From an uncultured Bdellovibrio sp. (GTDB lineage: Bacteria > Bdellovibrionota > Bdellovibrionia > Bdellovibrionales > Bdellovibrionaceae), in assembly GCA_946480995.1 (NCBI GenBank), contig CAMLMF010000130.1:1-6877 (forward strand): 6,877 nucleotides of DNA, written 5' to 3'. Below are positions 1-6,703 of this stretch, piece by piece (position 1 is the stretch's first letter; every line of letters starts with the position of its first letter). Under the pieces are notes generated by a model, which did not search any database, was not told the DNA's origin, and was given only the letters and a program-made list of their open reading frames with translations. The translations under genes and the position numbers were made by a program.

Positions 1-1389
1 AGAGAAATACCAGTTCGTGTTGTCATTTATAAGCAGTCGAATCGCGACGTTCTTTTCGGAAATAGCCGGCTTAAATATCTCGGTCACGTCTTGAACCAAG
101 AAATGCAAATCAAACGGCTGAGGATCTAGTGTCACTTTGCCGGCTTCGATTTTAGAATAATCTAAAATATCATTGATTAGCATCAACAAAGATTCTGCAG
201 AACGCTTGACCGTGCCAACATACTCTTTTTGTTCTGAGTTCAGAGGCGTATCTGCAAGCAGCGTCGTCATACCGATCACACCATTCATAGGTGTGCGAAT
301 TTCGTGGCTCATCGCCGCCAGGAAGTCTGATTTTTTAAGGGACGCATCCAACGCCGCTTCGCGGGCGCGCTGCCATTCCTGTTCGATCATCTTGCGGCGA
401 CTGACGTCACGGAAGACCACCAGGGCGCCATCAATGCCGCCATCAATCCCATTTAATGGACGGCTGCTGACGCTGATATACACACCTTCTGCATGTGTGT
501 CATTTTGCACGTAAATTTCTAAATCGTCTAATTGTTCGCCTCGTAAAGAGCGATGAAATGGCAATTGTTTGCGGGAATAAATTTCGCCACTTGCAGCATC
601 ATAAAAACCCAATTCCTGAGAGCTGGCTTCAGATCCGACGTCTTTAATGCGCGTGCCGATGATTCTTTGTGCCGCCGCATTGTAATGCGTGAAGCGGCCT
701 TTGGCGTCGACAACGATCAGGGCTTCACTCATCGAGTTCAGAATTGTATCGAGCAGAATCGACCGGCTTTGCAGGCGCTGTGAACGCTGCGTTTGACGAC
801 GCAACTCTTGCCCCTGCCATAGGCGACTTAGGAACACCAAGAACAGACACCCGGCAAAAACGGACAAAGCAACATCCCAACGCAAAAATGTCGGGATGCC
901 AGGTTTGCCAGCGCCCAGCAACACATCCAAAGATTGCAGAATTCCCGCGCTTGCCGGCAATCTTCCTGAAACTGCTTTGCCTTTTTGTCGCAATGTCAGA
1001 TTTTCATTCACCGCTTCAAAGTGGGCACGCAGATTTTTATTTATTTCGGAAACCTGTTTGTACACTTCCGGATTGGTGCTCGAATACTGAATCAACTGGC
1101 GCATATGGAAATTCAACTGCCCCAAATGTTGATTGTAAGCTGTTAGATCTTGTTCGCGTCGTGACTTGATAAAGGCTTTTTCGGCATCCGAAGCTTGAAC
1201 GACGGTGTCCTTGATTTTTTCAATGGTGGTGCGAGCTTCTGACGACAAGGCGTTTGCAGCAGACGGCGCTTTAGTGATGGCAAAACCGTGCACTTTAAAG
1301 AAATAAAATGACACCAGCAAGGCCCCAAGAAGACCTAGTTCAACACCGAAGCTTTGAATAAATTTACGAAAAACAGAGACCGAACCCAT
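1..1389 (-). CDS. Membrane sensor histidine kinase, CHASE3-like/PAS/HisKA (C-terminus cut by window edge)
   Basis: The reading frame is open from ATG 1389 to the window edge and gives 463 residues. TM1 lies near residues 14-31 and TM2 near 171-188. The segment between them is helical and resembles CHASE3 (a DAEKAF-type motif near 68-73, then a DLTAYNQ stretch near 81-87), so it is probably a periplasmic sensor. A PAS domain follows at about 209-325 (LIVVDAKGRFTHYNAAA near 224-240), then a HisKA dimerisation domain with the H-box MSHEIRTP and phospho-acceptor His362. The ATPase domain, and any receiver domain, would lie beyond position 1. By family the protein autophosphorylates on His362 in response to an unknown signal and passes the phosphate to an Asp. 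It is the last visible gene of the minus-strand operon, 43 nt after the deacylase stop. No strong Shine-Dalgarno precedes ATG 1389, and in-frame GTG/TTG codons exist upstream, so the start is less certain than the identity. The CHASE3 call is by pattern only. Confidence 0.88.
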   Translation of the reverse strand, partial: MGSVSVFRKFIQSFGVELGLLGALLVSFYFFKVHGFAITKAPSAANALSSEARTTIEKIKDTVVQASDAEKAFIKSRREQDLTAYNQHLGQLNFHMRQLIQYSSTNPEVYKQVSEINKNLRAHFEAVNENLTLRQKGKAVSGRLPASAGILQSLDVLLGAGKPGIPTFLRWDVALSVFAGCLFLVFLSRLWQGQELRRQTQRSQRLQSRSILLDTILNSMSEALIVVDAKGRFTHYNAAAQRIIGTRIKDVGSEASSQELGFYDAASGEIYSRKQLPFHRSLRGEQLDDLEIYVQNDTHAEGVYISVSSRPLNGIDGGIDGALVVFRDVSRRKMIEQEWQRAREAALDASLKKSDFLAAMSHEIRTPMNGVIGMTTLLADTPLNSEQKEYVGTVKRSAESLLMLINDILDYSKIEAGKVTLDPQPFDLHFLVQDVTEIFKPAISEKNVAIRLLINDNTNWYFS

Positions 1390-1432
1390 AGACGGCGTTT
1401 CGGCATTTTTCGAAGGCAAATGAAGGCCCGTT

Positions 1433-1936
1433 TCATTTGCTAGACTTAGGCCGCACACCAACTGAAACTAACTGCGGTTGCAAAAGCTTCTGGACGTCCT
1501 GTGGGGACATGGAAACCAAAAAGCCGCGCTTCCCCCCGTTGATATAAATTAAATCTAAATCTAAGATCGATTTTTCCATAAAGACGGGCATTTTTTTGCG
1601 CGTGCCAAAGGGCGAGGTCCCACCAACTTGATATCCCGAATGGCGATCCGCGACTTCAGGCTTGCAAGGTGAAATGGTTTTAACGCCCAAATCACGGGCC
1701 AATTGTTTCGTCGATACTTGCAGATCTCCGTGCATTAAAACGATCAGGGGTTCTTTATCGTCCTTTTCCATGATCAACGTTTTAATCACGCTGTGCTCAG
1801 GCACGCCGAGCTCCCGTGAGGACACTGACGTTCCGCCTTTTTCTTCATAGGTAAAAAGATGACTTTGATATAAAATCCCCGCCTCTTGCAGTTCGCGAAT
1901 GGCCAAGGTCATCGGCGGCTTTTCTTTTTCACTCAT
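1433..1936 (-). CDS. ybaK: YbaK/EbsC-type aminoacyl-tRNA deacylase
   Basis: This 167-residue protein matches the YbaK family along its length (E. coli YbaK is about 159 residues). The family hydrolyses mischarged tRNA in trans, classically Cys-tRNA(Pro), in the cytoplasm. Visible landmarks are IKTL, with Lys52 aligning with the essential Lys46 of E. coli YbaK, then KQLARDLGVK near 77-86, GYQVGGTSPFG near 101-111, and the YINGGKRG strand-turn near 131-138. I chose ATG 1936 over the longer frame from 1957. It overlaps the stop of the preceding gene as ATGA and has a GGAAAGG Shine-Dalgarno (1950-1944) 7 nt upstream. The overlap suggests translational coupling to the AlkZ-related gene. Substrate specificity (Cys-tRNA(Pro) or another mischarged tRNA) cannot be read from the sequence; the family assignment is firm. 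Confidence 0.92.
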   Translation of the reverse strand: MSEKEKPPMTLAIRELQEAGILYQSHLFTYEEKGGTSVSSRELGVPEHSVIKTLIMEKDDKEPLIVLMHGDLQVSTKQLARDLGVKTISPCKPEVADRHSGYQVGGTSPFGTRKKMPVFMEKSILDLDLIYINGGKRGFLVSMSPQDVQKLLQPQLVSVGVRPKSSK

Positions 1937-2598
1937 GTTGCGACCTTTCCCACGCATTTCCGTGCGAACTTCATAAACGGATTATCTTCGCCTAATATTT
2001 TTAGCAATTTTTTTTCTGCGACGACAGGATCTAAACCTTGTGCTTCCAACCACAGGTCTTCAAAAATATTTTGCGTTGCCGCCATATTCAGTGACGGAAA
2101 GCTAGAGTCTTCGACCTCGCCAAAACCTACCAAAAAAAGCCCTTTCCACAAAGGCTTCATCGCACGGTTGTAATGGCTTTCCATCATCTTGCCCTGCCAA
2201 CCCAGATTTTCTTTAATAATTTTTGTCGATTGCGGAGAATCCAACAAAAAACTATCCAGCGCCTCTTGCGACGCCCGCGGCAAAACGACTTGCCCCTTTG
2301 CGGAGCCTATAAATGCGAGAAGGCACACGAACACTTCACGCGAAAAAAAAGTCGCGCGATTTTGAAACCATTTGGCATAAATGACTTTTTTAGAGCGCGA
2401 AAGCTCTTCACGTAAAATCCACAATTCACTAACACGATCGTCACCATTTTCATCCCAAGCCCAGCGCATCGGAGTGCGCGGATAAAGCTCGGACCACAGG
2501 CTTTTCGGTTCTTTGCGATTCTGCAAAGGATAAACGAGCAAGCATCCTTTGTTTTCTATGGCTGCGATCATTTTTTGTTTTTTCTTTGGCGTGCTCAT
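1933..2598 (-). CDS. Probable winged-helix AlkZ-related protein, function unknown
   Basis: The product is a soluble protein of 221 residues with no signal peptide or membrane segment and a very basic start (PKKKQKM). From memory of the family, the blocks MRWAWDENGDDRV (44-56), LWILREELSRS (59-69), AKWFQNRATFFSRE (75-88) and the segment around 120-170 (SPQSTKIIKENLGWQGK, then LVGFGEVEDSSFPSL) resemble proteins annotated as AlkZ-related or winged-helix DNA-binding. The 120-165 segment looks like a helix-turn-helix followed by a wing. True AlkZ/YcaQ DNA glycosylases are much longer and use a Q-x-Q/Q-x-D catalytic motif. I see no such motif, so glycosylase activity should not be assumed. The gene starts 32 nt after mtgA with only a weak AGAG ribosome site. 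Its TGA stop overlaps the YbaK start, which points to co-expression. The coding call is strong; the family call is tentative. Confidence 0.8.
   Translation of the reverse strand: MSTPKKKQKMIAAIENKGCLLVYPLQNRKEPKSLWSELYPRTPMRWAWDENGDDRVSELWILREELSRSKKVIYAKWFQNRATFFSREVFVCLLAFIGSAKGQVVLPRASQEALDSFLLDSPQSTKIIKENLGWQGKMMESHYNRAMKPLWKGLFLVGFGEVEDSSFPSLNMAATQNIFEDLWLEAQGLDPVVAEKKLLKILGEDNPFMKFARKCVGKVAT
1944..1950 (-). promoter_or_regulatory. Ribosome binding site that sets the YbaK start
   Basis: GGAAAGG on the minus strand sits 7 nt before ATG 1936 and lies inside the end of the preceding coding region. It favours this start over the in-frame codon at 1957. Confidence 0.6.
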
Positions 2599-2630
2599 AG
2601 AAAAACTCTAATAGGAATCAGGCACAGTGG

Positions 2631-3380
2631 CTAGTTATTGCTCTCTTCTGTGTCATCAAATTTGAGATCCAAAAAATCCAGCAATGAAGCTTCGATTGGC
2701 TTAGGAAATTCCGGCGAAACGCGACGTAGGATGCGCCGCTGACGAGCCATGACATAAATGGACGGACGATCAATGCGCAATTTGCGCGGATTCGGCAAAA
2801 CCGCCGCGATCAAAGAAGCTTCCGCTGGCGTTAATTTTTTCGCACTCTTTTTAAAATATTTTTGTGCGGCCGCCTCGACGCCGTAAACTCCAGGACCCAT
2901 TTCGATCACATTTAAATAAACTTCTAAAATGCGATCCTTAGGCCAAACCAACTCAATTAAAACCGTGTAGTAAGCCTCAAACCCCTTACGCACCCAATCG
3001 CGCCCTGGCCACAGAAAAACATTCTTTGCCGTCTGTTGCGAAATGGTGCTGGCACCTTTGATACGCTTACTGGTTTTGTTGTACTTCATGGCTTTTTGAA
3101 TCGCATCGAAATCAAAGCCGTTGTGTTCAAAAAAACGATAGTCTTCTGCTTTTAAAACAGCCTTTTGCACTGACGGCGAAATATCTTCTAAACCCACCCA
3201 GTCTTTGGTGATCCCGACAAACTCCCCTGCCGCCAGCCCCTGCATCGTTCGCCACACCATCAGCGGAGTCGCTGGCACCGGCACAAAACGATAAAACAAA
3301 ACCATGCCGAGACTGCCCACAAAGAACAGCAGCATCGCTTGCCATATCCATTTTCTGACCTTCAGCCAAAACTCTTTCAT
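2631..3380 (-). CDS. mtgA: Monofunctional biosynthetic peptidoglycan glycosyltransferase (GT51)
   Basis: The protein has 249 residues, close to E. coli MtgA (about 242). One N-terminal membrane anchor near residues 14-30 is followed by a GT51 domain, which would face the periplasm. It polymerises lipid II into glycan strands and has no transpeptidase domain. The GT51 motifs appear in order: EDYRFFEHNGFD with catalytic Glu79, GASTISQQTAKN (109-120), RKGFEAYYT with the second conserved Glu135, KDRILEVYLN (148-157) with IEMGPGVYG following, and a final PNPRK block. I chose ATG 3380, which begins 1 nt after the glyoxalase stop codon. An in-frame TTG at 3404 would add 8 residues (FRQVYCK after the start) and overlap the upstream gene; it is less likely. 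The tight junction indicates co-transcription with the glyoxalase gene. The C-terminal tail (FDDTEESNN) is acidic and probably disordered. Confidence 0.95.
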   Translation of the reverse strand: MKEFWLKVRKWIWQAMLLFFVGSLGMVLFYRFVPVPATPLMVWRTMQGLAAGEFVGITKDWVGLEDISPSVQKAVLKAEDYRFFEHNGFDFDAIQKAMKYNKTSKRIKGASTISQQTAKNVFLWPGRDWVRKGFEAYYTVLIELVWPKDRILEVYLNVIEMGPGVYGVEAAAQKYFKKSAKKLTPAEASLIAAVLPNPRKLRIDRPSIYVMARQRRILRRVSPEFPKPIEASLLDFLDLKFDDTEESNN

Positions 3381-3381
3381 C

Positions 3382-3858
3382 TTACAATAAACCTGCCTGA
3401 ACAATCTCTATCCAGTATTCATCAGGATCACGAATGAACGCGATGTTCTTCATGCCTCCCTGGCCTAATTTTTTTTGAAAGGTGACATTCAATTTTTCAA
3501 AGCGCGCACAGGCCGCCTGAATGTCTGGCACTGTGATACAAATATGACCGAAGCCGCGAGGTTCGGTATTGCCATTGTGATAAGGTGTTTTGTCCTGCTC
3601 TTCCGTGCCCCAATTGTGAGTCAGCTCTAAAACGGCTTCCCGACCAAAGGTATAGCGCGCGTTGGCTTCATTGTCCTCAGGCACTGCCGTACCTTCGGGT
3701 ACGTAAGCCACAAAGAATAAAGAAAACTTCCATTCGGCAAAGTCTAATTGGCGTACCAACTTCATACCTAAAACGCGAGTATAAAAATCCAATGAGGCTT
3801 TGGGATCTTTAACACGTAACATCGTATGGTTGAATTTATATCCTTGCGTCTCTGACAT
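3382..3858 (-). CDS. gloA: Lactoylglutathione lyase (glyoxalase I), long human/yeast-type
   Basis: This 158-residue cytoplasmic enzyme isomerises the methylglyoxal-glutathione hemithioacetal to S-lactoylglutathione. Two vicinal-oxygen-chelate halves are visible: HTMLRVKDPKASLDFYTRVLGM (11-32), then LELTHNWGTE (77-86), YHNGNTEPRGFGHI (93-106) and IRDPDEYWIEI (142-152). Predicted metal ligands are His11, Glu78, His105 and Glu151. The extra loops around residues 53-68 and 85-100 match the longer eukaryote-like enzymes, usually zinc-dependent, rather than the shorter nickel-type E. coli GloA (135 residues). His at the first ligand position occurs in E. coli and yeast enzymes, whereas human Glo1 has Gln. 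The usual DPDGYWIE reads DPDEYWIE here. ATG 3858 is chosen over the longer frame from 3909 because AGGAG lies 7 nt upstream and homology begins just after it. It is the first gene of the minus-strand operon. Confidence 0.94.
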   Translation of the reverse strand: MSETQGYKFNHTMLRVKDPKASLDFYTRVLGMKLVRQLDFAEWKFSLFFVAYVPEGTAVPEDNEANARYTFGREAVLELTHNWGTEEQDKTPYHNGNTEPRGFGHICITVPDIQAACARFEKLNVTFQKKLGQGGMKNIAFIRDPDEYWIEIVQAGLL

Positions 3859-3865
3859 GTTCGAA

Positions 3866-3870
3866 CTCCT
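3866..3870 (-). promoter_or_regulatory. Shine-Dalgarno of the glyoxalase gene
   Basis: AGGAG on the minus strand lies 7 nt before ATG 3858. It excludes the upstream frame that would begin at 3909, because that start would lie inside the predicted promoter. Confidence 0.7.
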
Positions 3871-3880
3871 GCGTGTCCTA

Positions 3881-3909
3881 GTGATAGCATATTTTTGACA
3901 GCACTTCAA
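3881..3909 (-). promoter_or_regulatory. Predicted sigma-70-type promoter of the minus-strand operon
   Basis: On the minus strand a -35 TTGAAG (3909-3904) and a -10 TATCAC (3886-3881) are separated by 17 bp. A TG dinucleotide one base before the -10 makes it an extended -10. Transcription would start near 3874, leaving a short leader that just holds the AGGAG ribosome site. Each hexamer matches consensus at 4 of 6 positions, so this is a prediction by eye. Confidence 0.4.
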
Positions 3910-3941
3910 AGAAAGCTCGACGAGATCGGACTGAGATTTAG

Positions 3942-3970
3942 TTGAGTCTGTGCGATAGGACGACTACAGT
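3942..3970 (+). promoter_or_regulatory. Candidate promoter of the hybrid kinase, implying a leaderless mRNA
   Basis: TTGAGT (3942-3947) and TACAGT (3965-3970) are spaced by 17 bp and each matches consensus at 4 of 6 positions. A start 7 nt after the -10 would fall on the A of ATG 3977. A perfect TTGACA at 3895-3900 also exists on this strand but has no good -10 at the right distance. Confidence 0.3.
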
Positions 3971-3976
3971 TTTAAC

Positions 3977-6616
3977 ATGAGCAAAGAAGTTTGGACATCG
4001 CGAGGCCTCCAAGTCTTGGTGATTGCCCTTTTATATTTCCTTACGGGAAAGCTGGGGTTGCTGTGGGCAATGCCGCCAGGATATGCTTCGCCCGTGTGGC
4101 CCCCTGCAGGTTTAGGACTTGCAGCCTTGCTTTTGTGGGGGCAGAACCGCTGGCCTGGAATTTTTCTAGGCTCGTTACTTATTAATCTCACTTCCACACG
4201 ATTGAACCCCGGCGACGTCAATCATCTTGGCATCGCGCTGGCCATGGCCCTGGGAAATACCATGAGCCTTGTGATTGCGGGCAAACTTATTCGACGATTC
4301 CTCAATTTTCCCAAGCCTTTTTTTCTTGAACGTGATTGTATTTTATTTCTAGTGATCGCGGGACCCTTCGCGGCCCTGATCAGCTCCAGTTTAGGAATCA
4401 TGGCCCTCGCCCTAGGACATCAAGTGCATTCGGCCAATATCTTTATGAACTGGCTGCACTGGTTCGCCGGGGACGCGACCGGAGGACTACTTTTTAGCCC
4501 CTTGGGTTTGATTTTCTCTAAAGACTCGCGCGCCTTCTGGATCCGCTCAGCAAAGACCGTCATCGTGCCCATCTTTATTTGTTTTGGTTTGGTCGTGGGG
4601 GCACTTCACTATTTAAATCGTATTGAAGACCAGCGAATTCTTGCCGATTTTCAAAAAAAATCAGACTTAGCCTATAACCAAATGGAAAAGAGCGTCCTGA
4701 CTCACCAAGCGATCTTGACCACCTTGCGCAGTTTTTTCGCGAATTCAGAGACAGTCACTTACGACGAGTTTCAAGATTTTACAAAAACCTTAAACGCCAA
4801 CAATCCGGAAATTCAAACATTAGGATGGATCCCGGCCAATCCGCAACAAAGTGACAGTTTTAAAACACGCTTCGTCGCTCCTCCTGAAGTGAATAAGTTT
4901 TTCTTAGAACCCCAATACGTTTTTTCGCCAGAAATTCAAAATATTTTTCAAAGGGCTCGCAACTCGAACAGCTTGATTAGTCTTGCGCCCATTTCAATCC
5001 CCGAGTTAGATCTCTCGCCTTTACTTATTTTAGCGCATGGACATAAAAGTGGCGTCTTATTCGCGGTGATCCGCTTACAACAACTTTTAGACTCTACAAT
5101 GGAAATCATCGGGGATTCCAGCTATCGAATCACTATTAACCATGCCAGCAGTCCGCCGGGTCACTCCCCAGAAACGATCGTGGATTCATTAACACGCGCC
5201 ACCCAGGATGCGCGCAAGCACTTTTCACCCACGACGACGACATCGCATCTTTTGACCGTAGGCAATCTGGCTTGGACCATTCATATATCGCAAGATGCTT
5301 CTTTGCGCACAAGTTCACGTTTTCATACGGGATTGTTTTTGGTCTCGATGATTGTTTTCACATTTTTGATTTGTTCTATCTTGCTTTCCATTGCCAACGG
5401 TTTCGTCAAGGTTCAGGAAATCGTAAAACAAAAAACTTTGCACCTCAACGAACTCAATGCGCGCCTAGAAAAGGCTTCGCAGACCAAGTCCGAATTTTTA
5501 GCGAATATGAGCCACGAAATCCGCACGCCGTTAAATGTTCTTTTAGGGATGGCCGACTTACTTGAGGACACTCCTCTTGATAAAGAGCAGCGTTACTATA
5601 TTGATATTTCCAAAAAGGCCGGCGCGAATCTTCTTAGTATCGTAAATGATATTTTAGATATCTCTAAAATCGAAGCCGGTCTTTTAACTTTAGAAAAAAC
5701 TGAAGTCGACATTGTCGAACTGACCACCGAAGTCTATGAAATGTTTTTACCTAAAGCACAGACGAAAAATCTGCGTCTGTCTTTGCAAATCAAAGACGAA
5801 GTCAAAAATATTTATCTTGGGGACCCAACACGCATCCGACAAATTGTTTCAAACTTAGTTTCAAATGCCTTAAAATTCACCGCGCAAGGACACGTGGACA
5901 TCATAGTTTCTGAAAACTATGATCCACAGCGTCCCGGTAATCTTCTTTTTGAAATTTCCGATTCAGGCATTGGTATTCCCAAAGAAAAGCTTACTCAACT
6001 CTTCCATCCCTTCACGCAAGCAGACTCAACAATCACCCGAAAGTTCGGCGGCACAGGCTTAGGACTGTCCATTTGCAAGCGTCTGACCACAATGATGAAC
6101 GGTGATATCACAGTCAAAAGCAATGCCGTTGCGGGCAGCACCTTTAGCTTCACTTTGGATTTGCCAAAAGTTCGTCCCGCAGGGCCTCAACAAACAAAAC
6201 GAAAAGAGAGCGAACATCGTGCCGCAAAAGCCGCAGGCCCCACCGCTTTAAAAATTTTGCTGGTTGATGACACCCTCGACAACCGCGACTTAGTAAAAGC
6301 TTATTTAAAAAATACCCATCACGTCGTGCTGGAGGCCGAAAATGGCCAAGAAGCACTGCAAATCTTTAAAACAGAGCCCTTGGATTTAATTTTGATGGAT
6401 ATGCAAATGCCTGTGATGGATGGAATGGTGGCCACCGAAAAAATCCGCGCTTGGGAAAAAGCCCACGATTTGCGCCCCATCCCGATCTGGGCTTTGACGG
6501 CATACGCCTTAAAAGAAGAAATTGAAAAGAGCCTTGAAGTTGGGTGCAATTTGCATCTAGTAAAACCTATAAAACGCCAAGATCTGCTGCATCACTTACA
6601 AGATTTGATCTCTTAA
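3977..6616 (+). CDS. Hybrid sensor histidine kinase, MASE1-CHASE-HisKA-HATPase-REC
   Basis: This 879-residue inner-membrane protein is complete. A multi-pass MASE1 region spans about 1-213 and carries the signature SPVWPPAG (38-45). It is followed by a CHASE sensor domain (about 230-445, with [12 protein letters not shown] in its core) and a further membrane helix near 452-474. A short coiled linker leads to the HisKA H-box MSHEIRTP with His513. The ATPase domain has its N-box around Asn630, the G1 box DSGIGIP from Asp662, and the G2 box FGGTGLGLS from Phe690. An Ala/Lys-rich linker (about 728-756) joins a C-terminal receiver domain with acidic pair Asp764/Asp765, phospho-acceptor Asp808, Thr841 and Lys863, all canonical. 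The protein should therefore phosphorylate itself and relay the phosphate internally; a separate phosphotransfer protein is expected but not seen here. The ligand is unknown. CHASE domains in other proteins bind small molecules such as cytokinins. A TAG stop at 3956 leaves ATG 3977 as the only sensible start, yet no close Shine-Dalgarno is present: the nearest AGGA (3957-3960) is 16 nt away. Confidence 0.96.
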   Translation: MSKEVWTSRGLQVLVIALLYFLTGKLGLLWAMPPGYASPVWPPAGLGLAALLLWGQNRWPGIFLGSLLINLTSTRLNPGDVNHLGIALAMALGNTMSLVIAGKLIRRFLNFPKPFFLERDCILFLVIAGPFAALISSSLGIMALALGHQVHSANIFMNWLHWFAGDATGGLLFSPLGLIFSKDSRAFWIRSAKTVIVPIFICFGLVVGALHYLNRIEDQRILADFQKKSDLAYNQMEKSVLTHQAILTTLRSFFANSETVTYDEFQDFTKTLNANNPEIQTLGWIPANPQQSDSFKTRFVAPPEVNKFFLEPQYVFSPEIQNIFQRARNSNSLISLAPISIPELDLSPLLILAHGHKSGVLFAVIRLQQLLDSTMEIIGDSSYRITINHASSPPGHSPETIVDSLTRATQDARKHFSPTTTTSHLLTVGNLAWTIHISQDASLRTSSRFHTGLFLVSMIVFTFLICSILLSIANGFVKVQEIVKQKTLHLNELNARLEKASQTKSEFLANMSHEIRTPLNVLLGMADLLEDTPLDKEQRYYIDISKKAGANLLSIVNDILDISKIEAGLLTLEKTEVDIVELTTEVYEMFLPKAQTKNLRLSLQIKDEVKNIYLGDPTRIRQIVSNLVSNALKFTAQGHVDIIVSENYDPQRPGNLLFEISDSGIGIPKEKLTQLFHPFTQADSTITRKFGGTGLGLSICKRLTTMMNGDITVKSNAVAGSTFSFTLDLPKVRPAGPQQTKRKESEHRAAKAAGPTALKILLVDDTLDNRDLVKAYLKNTHHVVLEAENGQEALQIFKTEPLDLILMDMQMPVMDGMVATEKIRAWEKAHDLRPIPIWALTAYALKEEIEKSLEVGCNLHLVKPIKRQDLLHHLQDLIS

Positions 6617-6642
6617 AGCGGAGCCAACCTGCCACCACTTCC

Positions 6643-6675
6643 CCTGGCCTAGCCCTTGCTATAAGGGATTCCAGG
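6643..6675 (+). promoter_or_regulatory. Nested inverted repeat over a putative extended -10
   Basis: CCCTT (6653-6657) and AAGGG (6663-6667) form a dyad around GCTAT. CCTGG (6643-6647) and CCAGG (6671-6675) form an outer dyad with nearly the same centre. The middle reads TGCTATAAG, an extended -10 with TATAAG at 6660-6665 (5 of 6 to consensus). No convincing -35 is present at 16-18 bp. The site could be a promoter with an operator for the next gene, or a hairpin in the RNA. No T-run follows, so it is a poor intrinsic terminator. Confidence 0.35.
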
Positions 6676-6703
6676 TAACGGTTGTCACCGGGGGATAAAA
6701 GAC

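Noticed and set aside
744..1169. 141-residue plus-strand open frame
   Set aside because: It lies antisense within the histidine kinase coding region, which has clear domain motifs. The product shows no recognisable pattern and there is no ribosome site.
1886..2173. 95-residue plus-strand open frame across two minus-strand genes
   Set aside because: It is antisense to the YbaK and AlkZ-related genes, spans their junction and has no family signature.
3127..3369. 80-residue minus-strand frame inside mtgA
   Set aside because: It overlaps mtgA in another frame; the GT51 motifs show which frame is real.
3895..3923. Perfect TTGACA as the -35 of the hybrid kinase promoter
   Set aside because: At 16-18 bp downstream the sequence reads TCGACGAG, which has no resemblance to a -10 element.
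6617..6703. Intrinsic terminator after the hybrid kinase
   Set aside because: The only hairpin-forming sequence has no following T-run, so it is better read as a regulatory dyad.
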